DNA of 64,000 bases from Megascapheus bottae. Lineage: Eukaryota; Chordata; Mammalia; Rodentia; Geomyidae. A program made the position numbers and the translations under genes. The notes under the pieces were generated by a model. That model was not told the origin of the DNA and ran no database searches. It saw nothing but the letters and a program-made list of their open reading frames with translations. Where the stretch lies: assembly GCA_024803745.1 (NCBI GenBank), contig JANJXV010000004.1:55618358-55682357 (forward strand), given 5' to 3'. The stretch's first letter is position 1. Every line of letters begins with the position of its first letter. This document shows positions 13,001 through 22,155 of this stretch, in pieces.

Positions 13001-14888
13001 TAGTAGTAGAGCAGTTGCCTAGCATGCCTGAAGACCCAGGTTTGATTCCTCGGTACCACATACATAGAAAAAGGTGGAAGTCGTGCTGTGGCTCAAGTGG
13101 TAGAGCTCTAGCCTTGAGAAAGCCCAAGGACAGTGCTCAGGCCCTGAGTTCAAGCTCCAGGACTGGCAAAAAAAGAAAAAAATCTCTGAGAAGTTAAGAT
13201 TTGACAATGATAAAAAGTCACAAGAAACAGTAATATAAGCACTAATGAAATGTCTTTAATTTAAAAACACTAGGGGATTTTTTTCCATAATTCTGATTTA
13301 AGTATGAACTCTGCCAAGTATAAAACAATGAGTAATAAGCTCAAATAACTAGGAAGTGTGAGAAATGTAAAATTCAAGTCTCTCCACTTCCTAGGGAATG
13401 TCCTTAGGACATAATAATAAACATGTCTGAAAGTAAGGCTCCACACACATCGTGAGAATCGCTTAACAGTTTTTGAAAATTTAATTTTCTCCTACAAAAT
13501 GGCTGTCTTTCTACAAATACAATAGTGAAGAAACAAACATGACATGAAGTATAAAAGTATAACACTACAAATACATCCATAAAATTAGCTGCTCATAACA
13601 CTATACATAGTAAATAACTTCTAGACTACTTCATATAGAGAAGCAATCTGTCCCCTCAGTTCTAAAAATACTTCTCCCCTTTTTTGACAGTACTGGAGCT
13701 TGAACTCAGGGCTTGAGCACTGTCATTGGACTTTTTTTCAAGGCTAGAGCTCCACCACTTGAGCCACAGCACCACTTCCAGCTTTTTTCTATGTATGTAG
13801 TACCAAGGAATCAAACCGAGGTCTTCGTCCATGCTAGGCAAGCACTCTACCACTAGGCCAAACTCCCAGCCTTCACAACTTCCCTTTTATCTAGTTTCTT
13901 TTTGTCTGTTTAGAAACAGTTAACCAGAACTGGAAAAGTATTTGTTTTTTTTCTTTCTTTCCTATCTTTCTCCTTTAGGGATTTTTCATGACAACAAAAC
14001 CTTATTTCTAAGTCTTACTAAGAAGAAAATGCTGACCCTTTTTTCTTATTGTTATTTGCTGCTTCAGTAATGGAAACAGCATTTTTTTTAGATAGATACT
14101 GGCACAGAAATGCAGAGGCAAAGGGTGAACAAATACGGTAGTAGTTCTCATGGAAGGGGTGACAGTGCCCAAAAAGAAATGTACTCTTTACCTTATTTAT
14201 GTAACTGTACATCACCTTTATAATATCAATAAAAATGTTTAGAAAGATACTAAAATTGTCTCAGTGGTATTTTGTTCATGAAAATAACAGAGCTGTGTTT
14301 TAGGTCAAGCATTCTGGAGAAACTTCAGCTGCTCCCTCAGAAGAGCTCAGAGGATGGGGGCTTATGTAGCTTAGAAACCAAGTTCTTGGCTGGGAATGTG
14401 GCTTATGGGGGTAGAGTGCTTGCCTAGCACTCAGAGGCCCTGGGTTAGATTCCTCAGGACCACCTAAACAGAAAAAATAAATAAAACAACAACTTAAAAA
14501 AATTCCTCTCCAGAAACCAAGGTCCTGACATTTGATCATCAGAAATTGCACTGCTCTCTGTGTGTGGCAATAGTGCATGAAGATTGCAAGGTTTTACCCA
14601 ATGGTGATAATACAGCTCACAATATTAGGCTTTTAAAAGGTATTTTTTCACTAATTTGATTATTTTACTATGTTTTTGACAAAAAGACATCTAGGAAAAC
14701 TATGCTAAACTGTAAGGAAAATGAGCATCACATTTAGTTTTTGTTAATCAATAATTTATTTTTAAAAAAGTTATTCTTACCATGAAAGCAACCACAGTTT
14801 CAGAAACAATTTCTCCTTGGGCTGCACATTCCTGTTCTATTTCCCGTATGATGTTCTTTATAACACTTTCAGCTTGCGTGGGAGGCAT
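3519..14888 (-). CDS. CFAP206: CFAP206, 5' six coding exons (gene continues beyond left edge)
   Basis: Cilia and flagella associated protein 206 (C6orf165) is an axonemal protein linked to radial spoke 2 docking and to ciliary and sperm motility. Coding exons read on the minus strand are 14781-14888, 12727-12810, 10899-10989, 6801-6989, 4791-4949 and 3519-3727. They sum to 840 nt, exactly 280 codons, with matching phases and GT/AG junctions throughout. Recognisable stretches are the N-terminus MPPTQAESVIKNIIREIEQE, DFLEEHHRVLESRLSS, GLGSPTDIK, FPQAELGTFLTL, GIRLFNRDCGKGGEGIDD and EALYNVRQYEIFLQIIL. The human protein is about 622 residues, so more than half lies outside the window. No stop or frameshift is seen. 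No transmembrane segment is apparent; the visible part is largely helical and charged. The identification is from remembered family sequence and is strong. Confidence 0.95.
3797..3955 (+). repeat. ID-like dimer, diverged
   Basis: Two ID-like units (AGAGTGCTTGCCTAACATG; GGTGTGGTTCAGTGATAAAG) joined by an A-rich linker. Confidence 0.55.
4080..4150. repeat. (CA)n / (CG)n microsatellite
   Basis: A CA repeat at about 4120-4150, preceded by alternating GCGCGCGCGC. This purine/pyrimidine alternation has Z-DNA potential. Confidence 0.9.
4436..4707 (+). repeat. B1-ID SINE with (CA)n tail
   Basis: A diverged dimer whose 3' end passes into a (CA)n run at 4674-4708. Confidence 0.65.
4791..4949 (-). CDS. 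CFAP206: CFAP206 exon 6
   Basis: The acceptor is TGTTCCAG and the donor is GACT|GTATGT. The exon is 159 bp, reading ALQSVFPQAELGTFLTLG to DCGKGGEGIDD, and ends one base into the next codon. Confidence 0.93.
5092..5288 (+). repeat. ID-ID dimer SINE
   Basis: It lies 143 bp upstream (minus sense) of CFAP206 exon 6. Part of the right unit is duplicated (AGGCCCTGAGTCCTGGGCTC). Confidence 0.8.
5491..5585 (-). repeat. ID-like SINE fragment
   Basis: Only one ID unit is seen (CCAGTACTGGGGCTTGAACT). Confidence 0.55.
5733..6008 (+). repeat. B1-ID dimer SINE with (CA)n
   Basis: Starts GGGCCAGGCACTGGTGGCTT; the right half is followed by an impure (GT/CA)n run to 6007. Confidence 0.75.
6210..6692 (-). 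repeat. B1-ID SINE split by an ID-ID SINE
   Basis: The outer B1-ID copy is at about 6262-6308 and 6503-6690; an ID-ID copy lies at 6311-6500. A (GT)n run and GCGCGC lie at 6212-6238. CFAP206 exon 5 begins about 110 bp to the right. Confidence 0.75.
6801..6989 (-). CDS. CFAP206: CFAP206 exon 5
   Basis: The acceptor is CAATTTTAG and the donor is ACAG|GTAAGA. The exon is 189 bp, begins with two bases completing a Glu codon, then reads DFLEEHHRVLESRLSS, through GLGSPTDIKIVRETT. Confidence 0.93.
7003..7904. other. CFAP206 intron 4, unique AT-rich sequence
   Basis: No gene, SINE or LINE recognised. TATATA-rich patches at about 7715-7810. Confidence 0.5.
7905..8198 (+). repeat. B1-ID SINE with (GAT)n tail
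   Basis: The SINE at 7905-8143 runs into a (GAT)n trinucleotide array at about 8145-8192. Confidence 0.85.
8430..8612 (-). repeat. ID-ID dimer SINE
   Basis: Follows a short (TCAA)n run at about 8385-8404; it has both units and the GGTACCGAGGAATCG linker. Confidence 0.8.
8632..8868 (-). repeat. B1-ID dimer SINE
   Basis: Near-complete copy; the duplicate phrase GGAACCATAATTTTT / AGAACCATAATTTTT at 8610-8624 and 8858-8872 is its target duplication. Confidence 0.8.
9360..9905 (+). repeat. Old, diverged SINE-like stretch
   Basis: Scattered B1/ID-like words (TCAAGTGGTAGAGCTTGCCT at about 9581) but no clean boundary; probably several decayed copies. Confidence 0.4.
9995..10240 (-). repeat. (TTTC)n and ID-ID SINE
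   Basis: A (CTTT)n array at 9998-10054 leads directly into an ID-ID copy at 10055-10240, as an expanded poly(A) tail would on the opposite strand. Confidence 0.85.
10311..10496 (-). repeat. ID-ID dimer SINE
   Basis: Diverged copy, next to the L1-type module at 10499. Confidence 0.75.
10499..10870 (-). mobile_element. L1-type 3' module copy, alternative 3' end
   Basis: It shares ATATTAAGGATACCATGC and the following 300 bases with the 48.8-kb copy. Its tail on the minus strand is instead CAATGTTAATAAATTCTTTA followed by A-rich sequence. Confidence 0.55.
10899..10989 (-). CDS. CFAP206: CFAP206 exon 4
   Basis: The acceptor is TTTTCTAG and the donor is GAG|GTAATG. The exon gives 30 codons plus one base, LCVTRLLDSKNPSLDTIKMQ through DMNYTSR. 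It lies just beyond an L1-type 3' fragment ending near 10,870. Confidence 0.9.
11790..12012 (-). repeat. B1-ID dimer SINE
   Basis: The ID unit is partly trimmed at the start; the B1 half ends GCATGAGCCACTGGTGCCCA. Confidence 0.75.
12030..12272 (+). repeat. SINE right half and polypurine tract
   Basis: 12030-12160 is the ID-containing half of a B1-ID SINE; 12161-12272 is an almost uninterrupted G/A tract (GGAGGCGGGGGAGGAGGG). Confidence 0.75.
12420..12607 (-). repeat. ID-ID dimer SINE
   Basis: Complete copy in CFAP206 intron 3, next to exon 3. Confidence 0.85.
12727..12810 (-). CDS. CFAP206: CFAP206 exon 3
   Basis: The acceptor is CCTCCCAG and the donor is AAG|GTTATT. The exon gives 28 codons in phase 0, running VKAVVLDPSNAFNMDR to VQKLVK. 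It sits only about 120 bp from an ID-ID SINE at 12420-12607. Confidence 0.9.
12985..13182 (+). repeat. ID-ID dimer SINE
   Basis: Complete copy in CFAP206 intron 2 with an A/G tail. Confidence 0.85.
13680..13873 (-). repeat. ID-ID dimer SINE
   Basis: Complete copy, slightly diverged in the right unit. Confidence 0.8.
14080..14238 (+). mobile_element. LINE-1 3' UTR fragment
   Basis: It ends GTAACTGTACATCACCTTTA, then TAATATCAATAAAAATG, in CFAP206 intron 2, antisense to the gene. Confidence 0.55.
14387..14500 (+). repeat. ID monomer SINE
   Basis: A single ID unit (GGGTAGAGTGCTTGCCTAGC) followed by an A-rich tail; the only clear monomer seen. Confidence 0.6.
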
Positions 14889-14893
14889 TCTGG
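14781..14893 (-). CDS. CFAP206: CFAP206 exon 2 (start codon exon)
   Basis: The acceptor TTTATTTAG lies just above 14893. The ATG is at 14888-14886 after five untranslated bases, and the donor GTAAGAA follows 14781. The exon encodes residues 1-36, ending SETVVAFM. Confidence 0.92.
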
Positions 14894-15800
14894 CTAAATA
14901 AAGCAATAAGTGGTTCGTAATAAATCCATTTACATATCATTTTCTCCTCTTCAGAGTTCTCCTCCACTCTTATTTATAATCATAATATTGCCGACTAACC
15001 TATTATCATCATAATTCTTAGTATCCAGGTCTCTTCTGGTTCCCCCAACCCCCATGGACTTTGTTGATGACAAAAAACAACTGAGACATCAAAAGACTGA
15101 CCAGATTTCTTATTTGTTTAAATGATGGTGGCTATCAAAGGTGAGTTTACATATTGTAGTTGTTTAAATTTTTTTTTTGGAAGGGAGGAAAGACTTTGGT
15201 AAGAAGCCAACTCTGTGAGAGTAGCAAAATACAGGTGGACAAGGAAAGGCTTATTCCAGCACATTCTCTAAGCGACCTTTCATAATTGTAAGGGAGTTCT
15301 GCGGTAAAATAAAACAAACCTCTTGCTCAGATCATCTAATTTCTCTTTTCTGCCTATCCAAGTTGAGATCCGCATTTCAGGAAACAAGGGCAGCTCAAAA
15401 CATATTATGAGAGTTGTACACCACAGCAGAAAAGGAACTCGTAATTAATCCCATTGGTGATAAACCAATCAAGCTTCCTGATTTGCCGGAGAGTAACTTT
15501 CGCGGCTAGAGTGGCACACATAATGAAGGTGACAGAAGGTAAGGTTAAGTCAGCGTTCCTAGAGCACCATTTTGGAGGGGTTTTGCCCCGTTATAAGCCA
15601 GAAGGTCGAGACCTGACCCAACGGCTGTCCAGCTCTGTGCACACTGAACGGCCTCTTGGGTAGGCGGATTCCTCATCTGAATAACCACGGTATTGTGGCT
15701 GCATTTTCCTGACGTTCGGGGACTGGGTGAATCTACCTAGGTGGTAAGCACTTTAAACAGCTCCTTGGAATAGGTACTCAAGTAGTTACGAGTGCGCATG
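14894..15800. other. CFAP206 intron 1, mostly unique sequence
   Basis: No repeat family or gene recognised; GC rises toward the island from about 15,480. Confidence 0.5.
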
Positions 15801-15918
15801 CGTAGGGCTGTGGGGTTTGGGGGTATTTCTGCTAGGGCCAGGCCCCGCGGTTGCTAAGGACGCTCCTCCGGTTGCTGGGAGAGCGAGTGGCGCCAGCAGG
15901 GGGCGGCCCAGGTCTGAC

Positions 15919-16060
15919 CTGCGGACTTGGGAGCCTCCGAAGAAAGTCTCCGCCGTTTCCACTCAGGGACCACGGACCTCCGGCTCTGCTCGCTGCCGGA
16001 CGCTCGTGTTCTCGTGACGTACACCCGCAGTTCAAGGGCGCCGAGCCCCGAAAGGACCGA
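15919..16060 (-). other. CFAP206: Probable CFAP206 non-coding exon 1
   Basis: On the minus strand a good donor, CCGCAG|GTCAGA, ends at 15919 inside the CpG island. It would join the acceptor at 14893, which lies five bases before the ATG. The 5' limit is a guess; only the donor is read from sequence. Confidence 0.5.
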
Positions 16061-16144
16061 CCTTGACCGGAGTCCGGAGCTGCCGCGGAGCCCAAGCCCT
16101 CTCCTGCGCCCTAGCGGCTGCTAGTTGCTCTAAGTGGTGGACGC

Positions 16145-16158
16145 GTAACCATGGAGAC
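16145..16158 (+). promoter_or_regulatory. X-box (RFX) motif
   Basis: GTAACCATGGAGAC fits the ciliary X-box consensus RYYNYYATRRNRAC at 13 of 14 positions. It sits in the CFAP206 island, close to where its transcription should start. RFX factors drive many axonemal genes, so the placement is sensible. Confidence 0.6.
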
Positions 16159-16507
16159 AGAGCTCTCGAGCCGAGGCGGAGCCTTCTGGGGTGGGCGGGG
16201 CCTTGGGAGGAGGCGGGGTCTCGGAGGTGGAGCCTTGGGAGGCGGGGCCTCGGGGAAGGCGGGGCCAGTTGAAACAGACAAAACAGAGGACTCAAATCCT
16301 AGGCCAGAAAGGGTTGCTTACCAACAACCTCAGCGATTAAAACTCAAAAACACAAGATTGCCTAAAAGAGCAACTTGCTAGGGTGGGAACTTGTAGTTCT
16401 TATAGCACTATCTAGTGTTAATAGTTTTGTGTCTTGTTACCAAAAACAGTCTGCAGCAGGTTACGCCAAGATGCTAAAAGGGAAAAGTGCTTTCAAGATC
16501 ATGAACG

Positions 16508-16835
16508 AAGCCAGGCACCGGTGGGTCACACCTGTATTCCTAGCTACTCGGGAGGCCGAGATGTGTGTGAGGATCGATCGCAGTGCAAAGTCAGCAGGAG
16601 CCAGGTGGTCCACGCCTGTAATCCTAGCTACTTCAGGAGGCTGAGATCTGAGAATTGCTGTTCAAAGCCAGCCCGGGCACTAAAATCCGTGAGGCTCTTA
16701 TCTCCAATTTAAGTGGCGCTGTGGCTGAAGTGGTAGAGTGCTAGCCTTGACTGAAGAGCTCAGGGACAGCGTCCAGGCAGATTCAAGCCCCAAGATCGAT
16801 GAGAGAGGGGGAGGAAGGGGAAGGGGAGGGGGAAA
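16508..16835 (+). repeat. B1 half plus B1-ID SINE, with G/A tail
   Basis: 16508-16595 is a B1 left half; 16598-16800 is a full B1-ID copy followed by a GGGGAGG-rich tail. It sits just outside the CFAP206 CpG island. Confidence 0.75.
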
Positions 16836-17384
16836 GGACGATGAAGTTTTATGTCTTTTAAATGAGTTGGAAAGTTTCCCTGGCTACAGAAGGCTGACAT
16901 TGTACTGACTGAGCAGAGGGTTAGAGGCTCTTGGGAGAGGAGGAGTGAGGTGGAAATGATATACCCCGATTGGAATGATCTCTCCTATTCTGTAAAGCAC
17001 TAAAAGGACAGACTTTAAAAGAAAAATATTTTCTCTGCCCGGCTTTGTAATGCACAGATTCTCAAATTTGTGAGCTTTTTTTTTTCAATCTCCTTTCACC
17101 TTTGCTGAACTTTCTAAAAGATCCACATTAGAATAGCAGGAGCTGTTTCCCTGTCATTGAATAAATGCCAGGGATTCTGCTGGATTGTTTCCACTGCATA
17201 GTCTTCAGCTGGGAATACCTATGGTTTGAGTTGACAGACAATAATAGCAATTTGTTTTCAGTTAAATTCATTTGTTAAATATTATTAATATTTTACTACT
17301 GTCCTACAATATTAAATGCATGAAATTTTCCCTACTCATTCAAATATCTGTTAAGCTTATAAATGTGTTAAAAATAGTTTAGTG

Positions 17385-17500
17385 TAGTCATGCAGAATGG
17401 CACATGTCTAATTCCAGTGCTCAGGAGACTGATAGGTGTATTATTCATTTAAGACTAGCTTAGAGTACACAGCAAGACCCTGACTCTCTCTATATAGTTT
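17385..17500 (+). repeat. B1-like monomer, diverged
   Basis: GGCACATGTCTAATTCCAGT ... AGCAAGACCCTGACTC resembles an older B1-type monomer. Confidence 0.4.
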
Positions 17501-17559
17501 ACTCGGATGCTTTCCATTATAAAAACTAAACCTACTCTTTCACGTTTTTTTGTGTATAT

Positions 17560-17795
17560 GTGTGCCAGTCCTGGAGTTTGAACTCAGGGTCTGGTCGCTG
17601 TCCCCTAGTGTGTTTGTATTGTTTTGTGGCCAAGGTTAGTGGCCTACCATTTTAGCCCCAGCTCCATTTCTGGCTTTTTCTGTCGGTTAATTGAAGATAA
17701 GAACCTCATAGAGTTTCCTGCACAAGCTGGCTTCCAACTGTGATTCTCATATCTCAGCCTCCTGGGTAGCTAGGATTACAGATATGAGCCTCTTT
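17560..17795 (-). repeat. B1-ID dimer SINE
   Basis: Diverged copy ending GATTACAGATATGAGCC, directly left of the 19-bp hairpin. Confidence 0.7.
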
Positions 17796-17802
17796 AATGA
17801 TT

Positions 17803-17858
17803 TCCCCCCTAAGGAAAAAAACTATTGATAGTAGACTTTTTTTTTTCCTTAGGGGGGA
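17803..17858. repeat. Perfect 19-bp inverted repeat (hairpin)
   Basis: Arms at 17803-17821 (TCCCCCCTAAGGAAAAAAA) and 17840-17858 are exactly complementary. The 18-base spacer starts CTATTGATAG. It lies between a minus B1-ID SINE and a plus ID-ID SINE. Confidence 0.8.
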
Positions 17859-17865
17859 TAGCTGG

Positions 17866-18058
17866 GGCTGGGAGTTTGGCCTAGTGATAGGGTGCTTCTT
17901 GGTATGCACAAAGATGTGGGTTTGATTCCTTGGTCCCACATACATAGAAAAAAGTCAGAAATGGTGCTGTGGCTCAAGTGGTAGAGCTCTAGCCTTGAGA
18001 AAACCCAAGGACAGTGCTCAGGCCCTGAGCCCAAGCCCAGGACTGGCAAAAAAAAAAT
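17866..18058 (+). repeat. ID-ID dimer SINE
   Basis: Complete copy with a pure A tail, directly right of the 19-bp hairpin. Confidence 0.85.
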
Positions 18059-18059
18059 A

Positions 18060-18540
18060 GGATAGCTTTATGAGCCAAGATGGCTAGGTGGCAGCTCAGT
18101 CCATCAGCTGAGTTCTTTTGGGAGATCCACTTGATAAAAAGAGAGGCTAATTACTCTACTTCCAACAATACTACTTCCTATACAAAGCAGAGATCTGTGG
18201 CACTTCATATCATAGATTGGGGAATGGTGGCATGTCACTGCTGTCACTGTTGAACCCCGATTTTTGGAATTGCTAGATATCCAAATCTGTACAGCCTACA
18301 AGCATGTGCAAATGAGGCTCTGTTAAATCCAAATCTCTATGACAGAATTCGGAGCCATGAGTCCTGTCAAGGACCTCACTTCCATTCCCAGATGGAAAAA
18401 CACAAGTTGACAAGGCGAACGCAGCTGCTAAGAAGGGAGATGTTCCTTCCTGCTGTTTTAATGCCATCTTTCACACCAGGGGGAAACATTGCTTCCAAAT
18501 TCAGCTCCAGAATATAAAGTATGAGACAACTACTTAAATG
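18060..18540 (+). other. Unrecognised segment between SINE and L1 3' UTR
   Basis: It starts with GAGCCAAGATGGCTAGG, which resembles the YY1-bearing start of some L1 5' UTRs. A plus frame is open from about 18270 to 18515 (LYDRIRSHESCQGPHFHSQM...). It runs straight into an L1 3' UTR. It may be an internally deleted L1 or a chimeric retrocopy. Confidence 0.3.
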
Positions 18541-18800
18541 AGTTAAGATTTCCTGTGTAGAAATGGAGAGACAAAGGAGGACCAGATGCAGCAGTGGTAT
18601 TCACTCACTAGATACTACGTTGAAAATGAAATATACAATTCACATTGAAAATGAACTACACAACTTGGGAGTGGGGATGGGAGGGAAAAACTGGGAGACA
18701 GCAGGGGAAAGGGTAACATCAAAAGAGAACTGTACTCTTTACTAGGTTTATGGAACTACAACCTCTCTGTGTATCACCTTGATAAAAACATTTTTTTAAA
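18540..18800 (+). mobile_element. LINE-1 3' UTR fragment
   Basis: GTACTCTTTACTAGGTTTAT, then CCTCTCTGTGTATCACCTTG, then an A-rich tail. It adjoins an unrecognised segment on its left. Confidence 0.6.
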
Positions 18801-18964
18801 AAAATTTCCTGGCTGGCCTGATGCTAGAGCTTTCTCGTGTGTAAGGGAGCCGCTTGGTGGCTTAAAAAGGCACTACAATTACTAATTCTTCCACACCTCC
18901 AACTATACAATTGCATACACTCAAAATGCAAGATCTACAGATTCTCCTATAAAGAAGCTCACAA

Positions 18965-19192
18965 AAAATTTTTTTTTGCCATTTGTGGAACTTGAACTCT
19001 GGGCATTGTCCCTAAGCTCTTCAGCTCAAGGCTACCACCCTATTCATTGAGCCACACCACCACTTCTGGTTTTCTGGTGGTTAATTGGAGATAAGAGTCT
19101 CATGGACTTTAGTGCCTGGGCTGGCTTTGAACCATGATCCTCAGATCTCAGCCTCCTGAGTAGCTAGCATTACAGGCGTGAGCCACCTCTCT
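18965..19192 (-). repeat. B1-ID dimer SINE
   Basis: Near-complete copy. ACAAAAAATTTTTTTTTGCC marks its tail side and CAAAAAATAATTTTTTT the other. Confidence 0.8.
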
Positions 19193-19644
19193 GGGCAAAA
19201 AATAATTTTTTTAGAAAGAAATAATGCACAGTATCCTGGAAATCAGAAACTATCCATTAAGTACTTATCTATTTATCCACATACAATGATCAACACTGGA
19301 ATTGAAACATCATCTGCAGTAATTAATACTCCTTCCAATTTCCTTCTCAGCATTTTGGATAATACTATTCCTTCCTGAATTTGGTCTTGCCTGTCCCAAT
19401 CCTATCTAAGCTTCAAGATCAGTGGAGCCTTACTCTTCCATGGACAGCCTCTCCAGCTCTAGCCCGAATTGGCATGGCCTACTCTCTGCTTTGACTTCTG
19501 TCTGGCTGCTCTGTTCCTGAGCCCTCACATCCCCTGGGGCACATACTACCACCAAGGATCTATATTAGCTCTGTTAGGTTGTGACTAGTATAATTTGTAC
19601 TTGACAAAATGGAAACTGAAGCCTAGAGAAGTTTTGAAAATGAG

Positions 19645-20085
19645 GGACCGGAAGTTTGGCCTAGTGGTAGAGTGCTTGCCTAACATGCACAAAAACCTGG
19701 GTTTGATTCATTGGTACCACATCCGTAGAAAAACTGGAAGTGATGCTGTGGCTCAAGTGGTAGAGTGCTAGCCTTGAGGAAAGTCCAATGACAGTGACAG
19801 TGCTCAGGCCCTGAGGTCAGGCCCCAGGACTGGCCAAAAAAAAAAAAAAAAAAAAAAAAGCGGCTCATGCCTGTAATCCTAGCTACTCAGGAGACTGAGA
19901 TCTGAGGTTAGCAGTTCGAAGTCAGCCCAGCACCCCAAGACTGAGAGACTCTGATCTCCAATTAATCACTAGAAAATGGGTAGTGGGGCTATGGCTCCAG
20001 GGGTAGGGCAGTAGCCTTGAGCTTAAGAGCTCAGGAACAGCACCCAGGCCCACAGTTCAAGTCCCATGTTCCACAAAAAAGAAAG
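19645..20085 (+). repeat. ID-ID SINE joined to B1-ID SINE
   Basis: An ID-ID copy at 19645-19858 with a poly(A) run of about 24 As. A B1-ID copy lacking its first bases follows at once (19860-20080). Confidence 0.85.
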
Positions 20086-20359
20086 AAAGAGGGAAAAAAA
20101 GCAAGCAAGCAAGAAAGGAAATGTCCAAGGTCAGTGAATCTCCTACTCAGCAGTTTCAAGATGTAAGCCTTTGCCATGCTCCCATATGGGAGCATGAGGG
20201 CCACATTCTGAATTTCTTTTGTTGATGACTATGGTTTACCTATATTCAGGCTGGGATCTTACGACTGATGTTTACAGTTTTACCACAGTCTACCAATTTC
20301 CCAGCAAAGTGTGATGGTAGTTTCTCCCCCCTTCCTATTAATCAGGCTGATTAAAAATG

Positions 20360-20588
20360 AAATGGGCTGGCTCACACCTGTAATCATAGCTACTTAGAGA
20401 CTGAGATATGAGGATTGCAGTTTGAAGCTAGTACAGAGGGGAAGGTCATGAGACTCTTATCTTCAATTAACCACTAAAAAGCTAGAGTGAAGAGTGTAGT
20501 TCAAGTTAAAGAGTGCCCATCCTTGAGTGGAAAACTTAAGGGACAGCACCCAGGTCCTGACTTCAAGCCCTAGTATTGGCATGAAAAA
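20360..20588 (+). repeat. B1-ID dimer SINE
   Basis: Full-length but diverged copy, next to an L1 tail. Confidence 0.75.
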
Positions 20589-20939
20589 GAGAAGAAAGAT
20601 CCATCAGAAAGAATGACATAGCCTCATTCATAAGGAAATGGAAAGAGTTGGCAAGAATTGTGCTAAGCAAATAAGGGAGATCCAAAGAAACATAGGCTGC
20701 ATGGTTTCCCTCATTTGTATTAGAATTTGGCTACAAATCTACAAGTAAACCCAATGGATAGTAAAAGACAATTACACTTGGACATGATTAATTAAATGGC
20801 ACATTCTCAATGAGAACAAAGAAGCGTGCTCTTAGGAGATGATCACAGGGCTCAATAGCTGTGTGTTTATGATTGGAGGAAATGGTGCTTATGGAAATGA
20901 ACTCCAAGAAAGAAAAACAAAGGTTTTGTTTTTTGGTTA

Positions 20940-21175
20940 TTGTTGTTGTTGTTGACATGGGACTTGAACTCTGGGCCTGGGCATTGTCCCTGAGCTCTTC
21001 AGCTCAAGGCCACTGCCCTACCCCTGAAGCCACAGTCCCACTTCCCATTTTCTAGTGATTAATTGGAGATCTCAATCTTGGTCTCAGTCTTGGATGCCTA
21101 GGCTGGCTTTGAACCGCAACCTCAGATCTCAGCCTCCTGAGTAGCTAGGATTACGGGCATGAGCCACCACACCCT
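20940..21175 (-). repeat. B1-ID dimer SINE inside L1
   Basis: Interrupts the L1 3' end; preceded by a (TTG)n run at 20939-20955. Confidence 0.8.
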
Positions 21176-21341
21176 GAAAAGGTTATTTTTATTGTACTGT
21201 TTTCAGTTCACTTTTTTTCTTTTTCTTTTGGTTTATTCCTTTTTGTTGCTTTTTTTTTAAATTTCTGAACCCTTTGTCTTGTATATAAGTTTATCTAATT
21301 TGGGGAGCAAAAGGAGATGCACAGAAACAAAGAATGAACCA

Positions 21342-21575
21342 AAGCCAGACCCTGGTGGCTCAAGCCTGTAATCCTAGCTACTCAGGAGGCTGAGATCTGA
21401 GGATCACAGTTCAAAGCCAGCCCTGCATAAAAGTCCGTGAGACTTTTGTCTCCAATTAACCACTAGAAAATTAGAAGTGGTACTGTGGCTCACTGTGGTA
21501 GAGTACTAGCCTTCGGCTAAAGAGCTCACGGACAGTGCCCAAGACCAGAGTTCAAGCCCCACTACTGACAAAAAA
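21342..21575 (+). repeat. B1-ID dimer SINE inside L1, first of a pair
   Basis: Flanked by AATGAACCA at 21333-21341 and 21581-21589. Confidence 0.85.
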
Positions 21576-21589
21576 AAAAGAATGAACCA

Positions 21590-21812
21590 GCCTGGCGCAG
21601 TGGCTCACACCTATAATCTCAGCTACTCAGGAAGCTGAGATCTGAAGATTGTGATTCAAAGCCAGCCTGGGCACAAAAGGACCAGAGATCTCCAATTAAC
21701 CTCTAGAAAATGGGAAGTGGGGCTTGGCTCAAGGGCAGGGTGGTAGTCTTGAGCGGAAGAGCTCAGGGACAGTGCCCAGGCTGAGTTCAAGCCCCATAAC
21801 CCTCCAAAAAAA
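21590..21812 (+). repeat. B1-ID dimer SINE inside L1, second of a pair
   Basis: Flanked by AATGAACCA at 21581-21589 and 21813-21821; shares its left duplication with the neighbouring copy. Confidence 0.85.
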
Positions 21813-22124
21813 AATGAACCAATTCAGCAGTGATATTTACTAGAAATGGACGTTATATACATCTTCGGGGGTGGGTCAGGAGGAGAAAATCTGTGAGAAA
21901 ACAAGAGAGGAAGTAACACTGTTCAAAAAGAAATGTCCTCATTACCTGACTTATATAACTCTGTGCATCACCTTTACAATAAAACTTAAAAAAAGAAAGA
22001 GAGCTTCAACAAGATACAGGAGCTATAATGAGGAACTTGTGCTAAACATGTACAATAAGCCTGACACTGTGTTAAACATTTTATGTATCATTTAATCCTG
22101 AAAATGAGTTATTTCAGCAGGGAA

Positions 22125-22127
<3 letters not shown>

Positions 22128-22155
<28 letters not shown>

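Larger units (their letters stand above)
15800..16270. promoter_or_regulatory. CFAP206: CpG island / CFAP206 promoter
   Basis: A GC-rich stretch with dense CpG in an otherwise AT-rich window, immediately upstream of the CFAP206 start-codon exon. It contains a CRE-like TGACGT at 16015-16020, an RFX X-box at 16145-16158, and a run of GGCGGGG boxes from about 16190 to 16265. It is the likely transcription start region of CFAP206 on the minus strand. Confidence 0.75.
20590..21990 (+). mobile_element. LINE-1 3' end split by three SINEs
   Basis: L1 tail and 3' UTR at 20590-20936, 21176-21341 and 21813-21990, ending ATCACCTTTACAATAAAAC. Insertions are a minus B1-ID at 20940-21175 and two plus B1-ID copies at 21342-21575 and 21590-21812. 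Confidence 0.75.
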
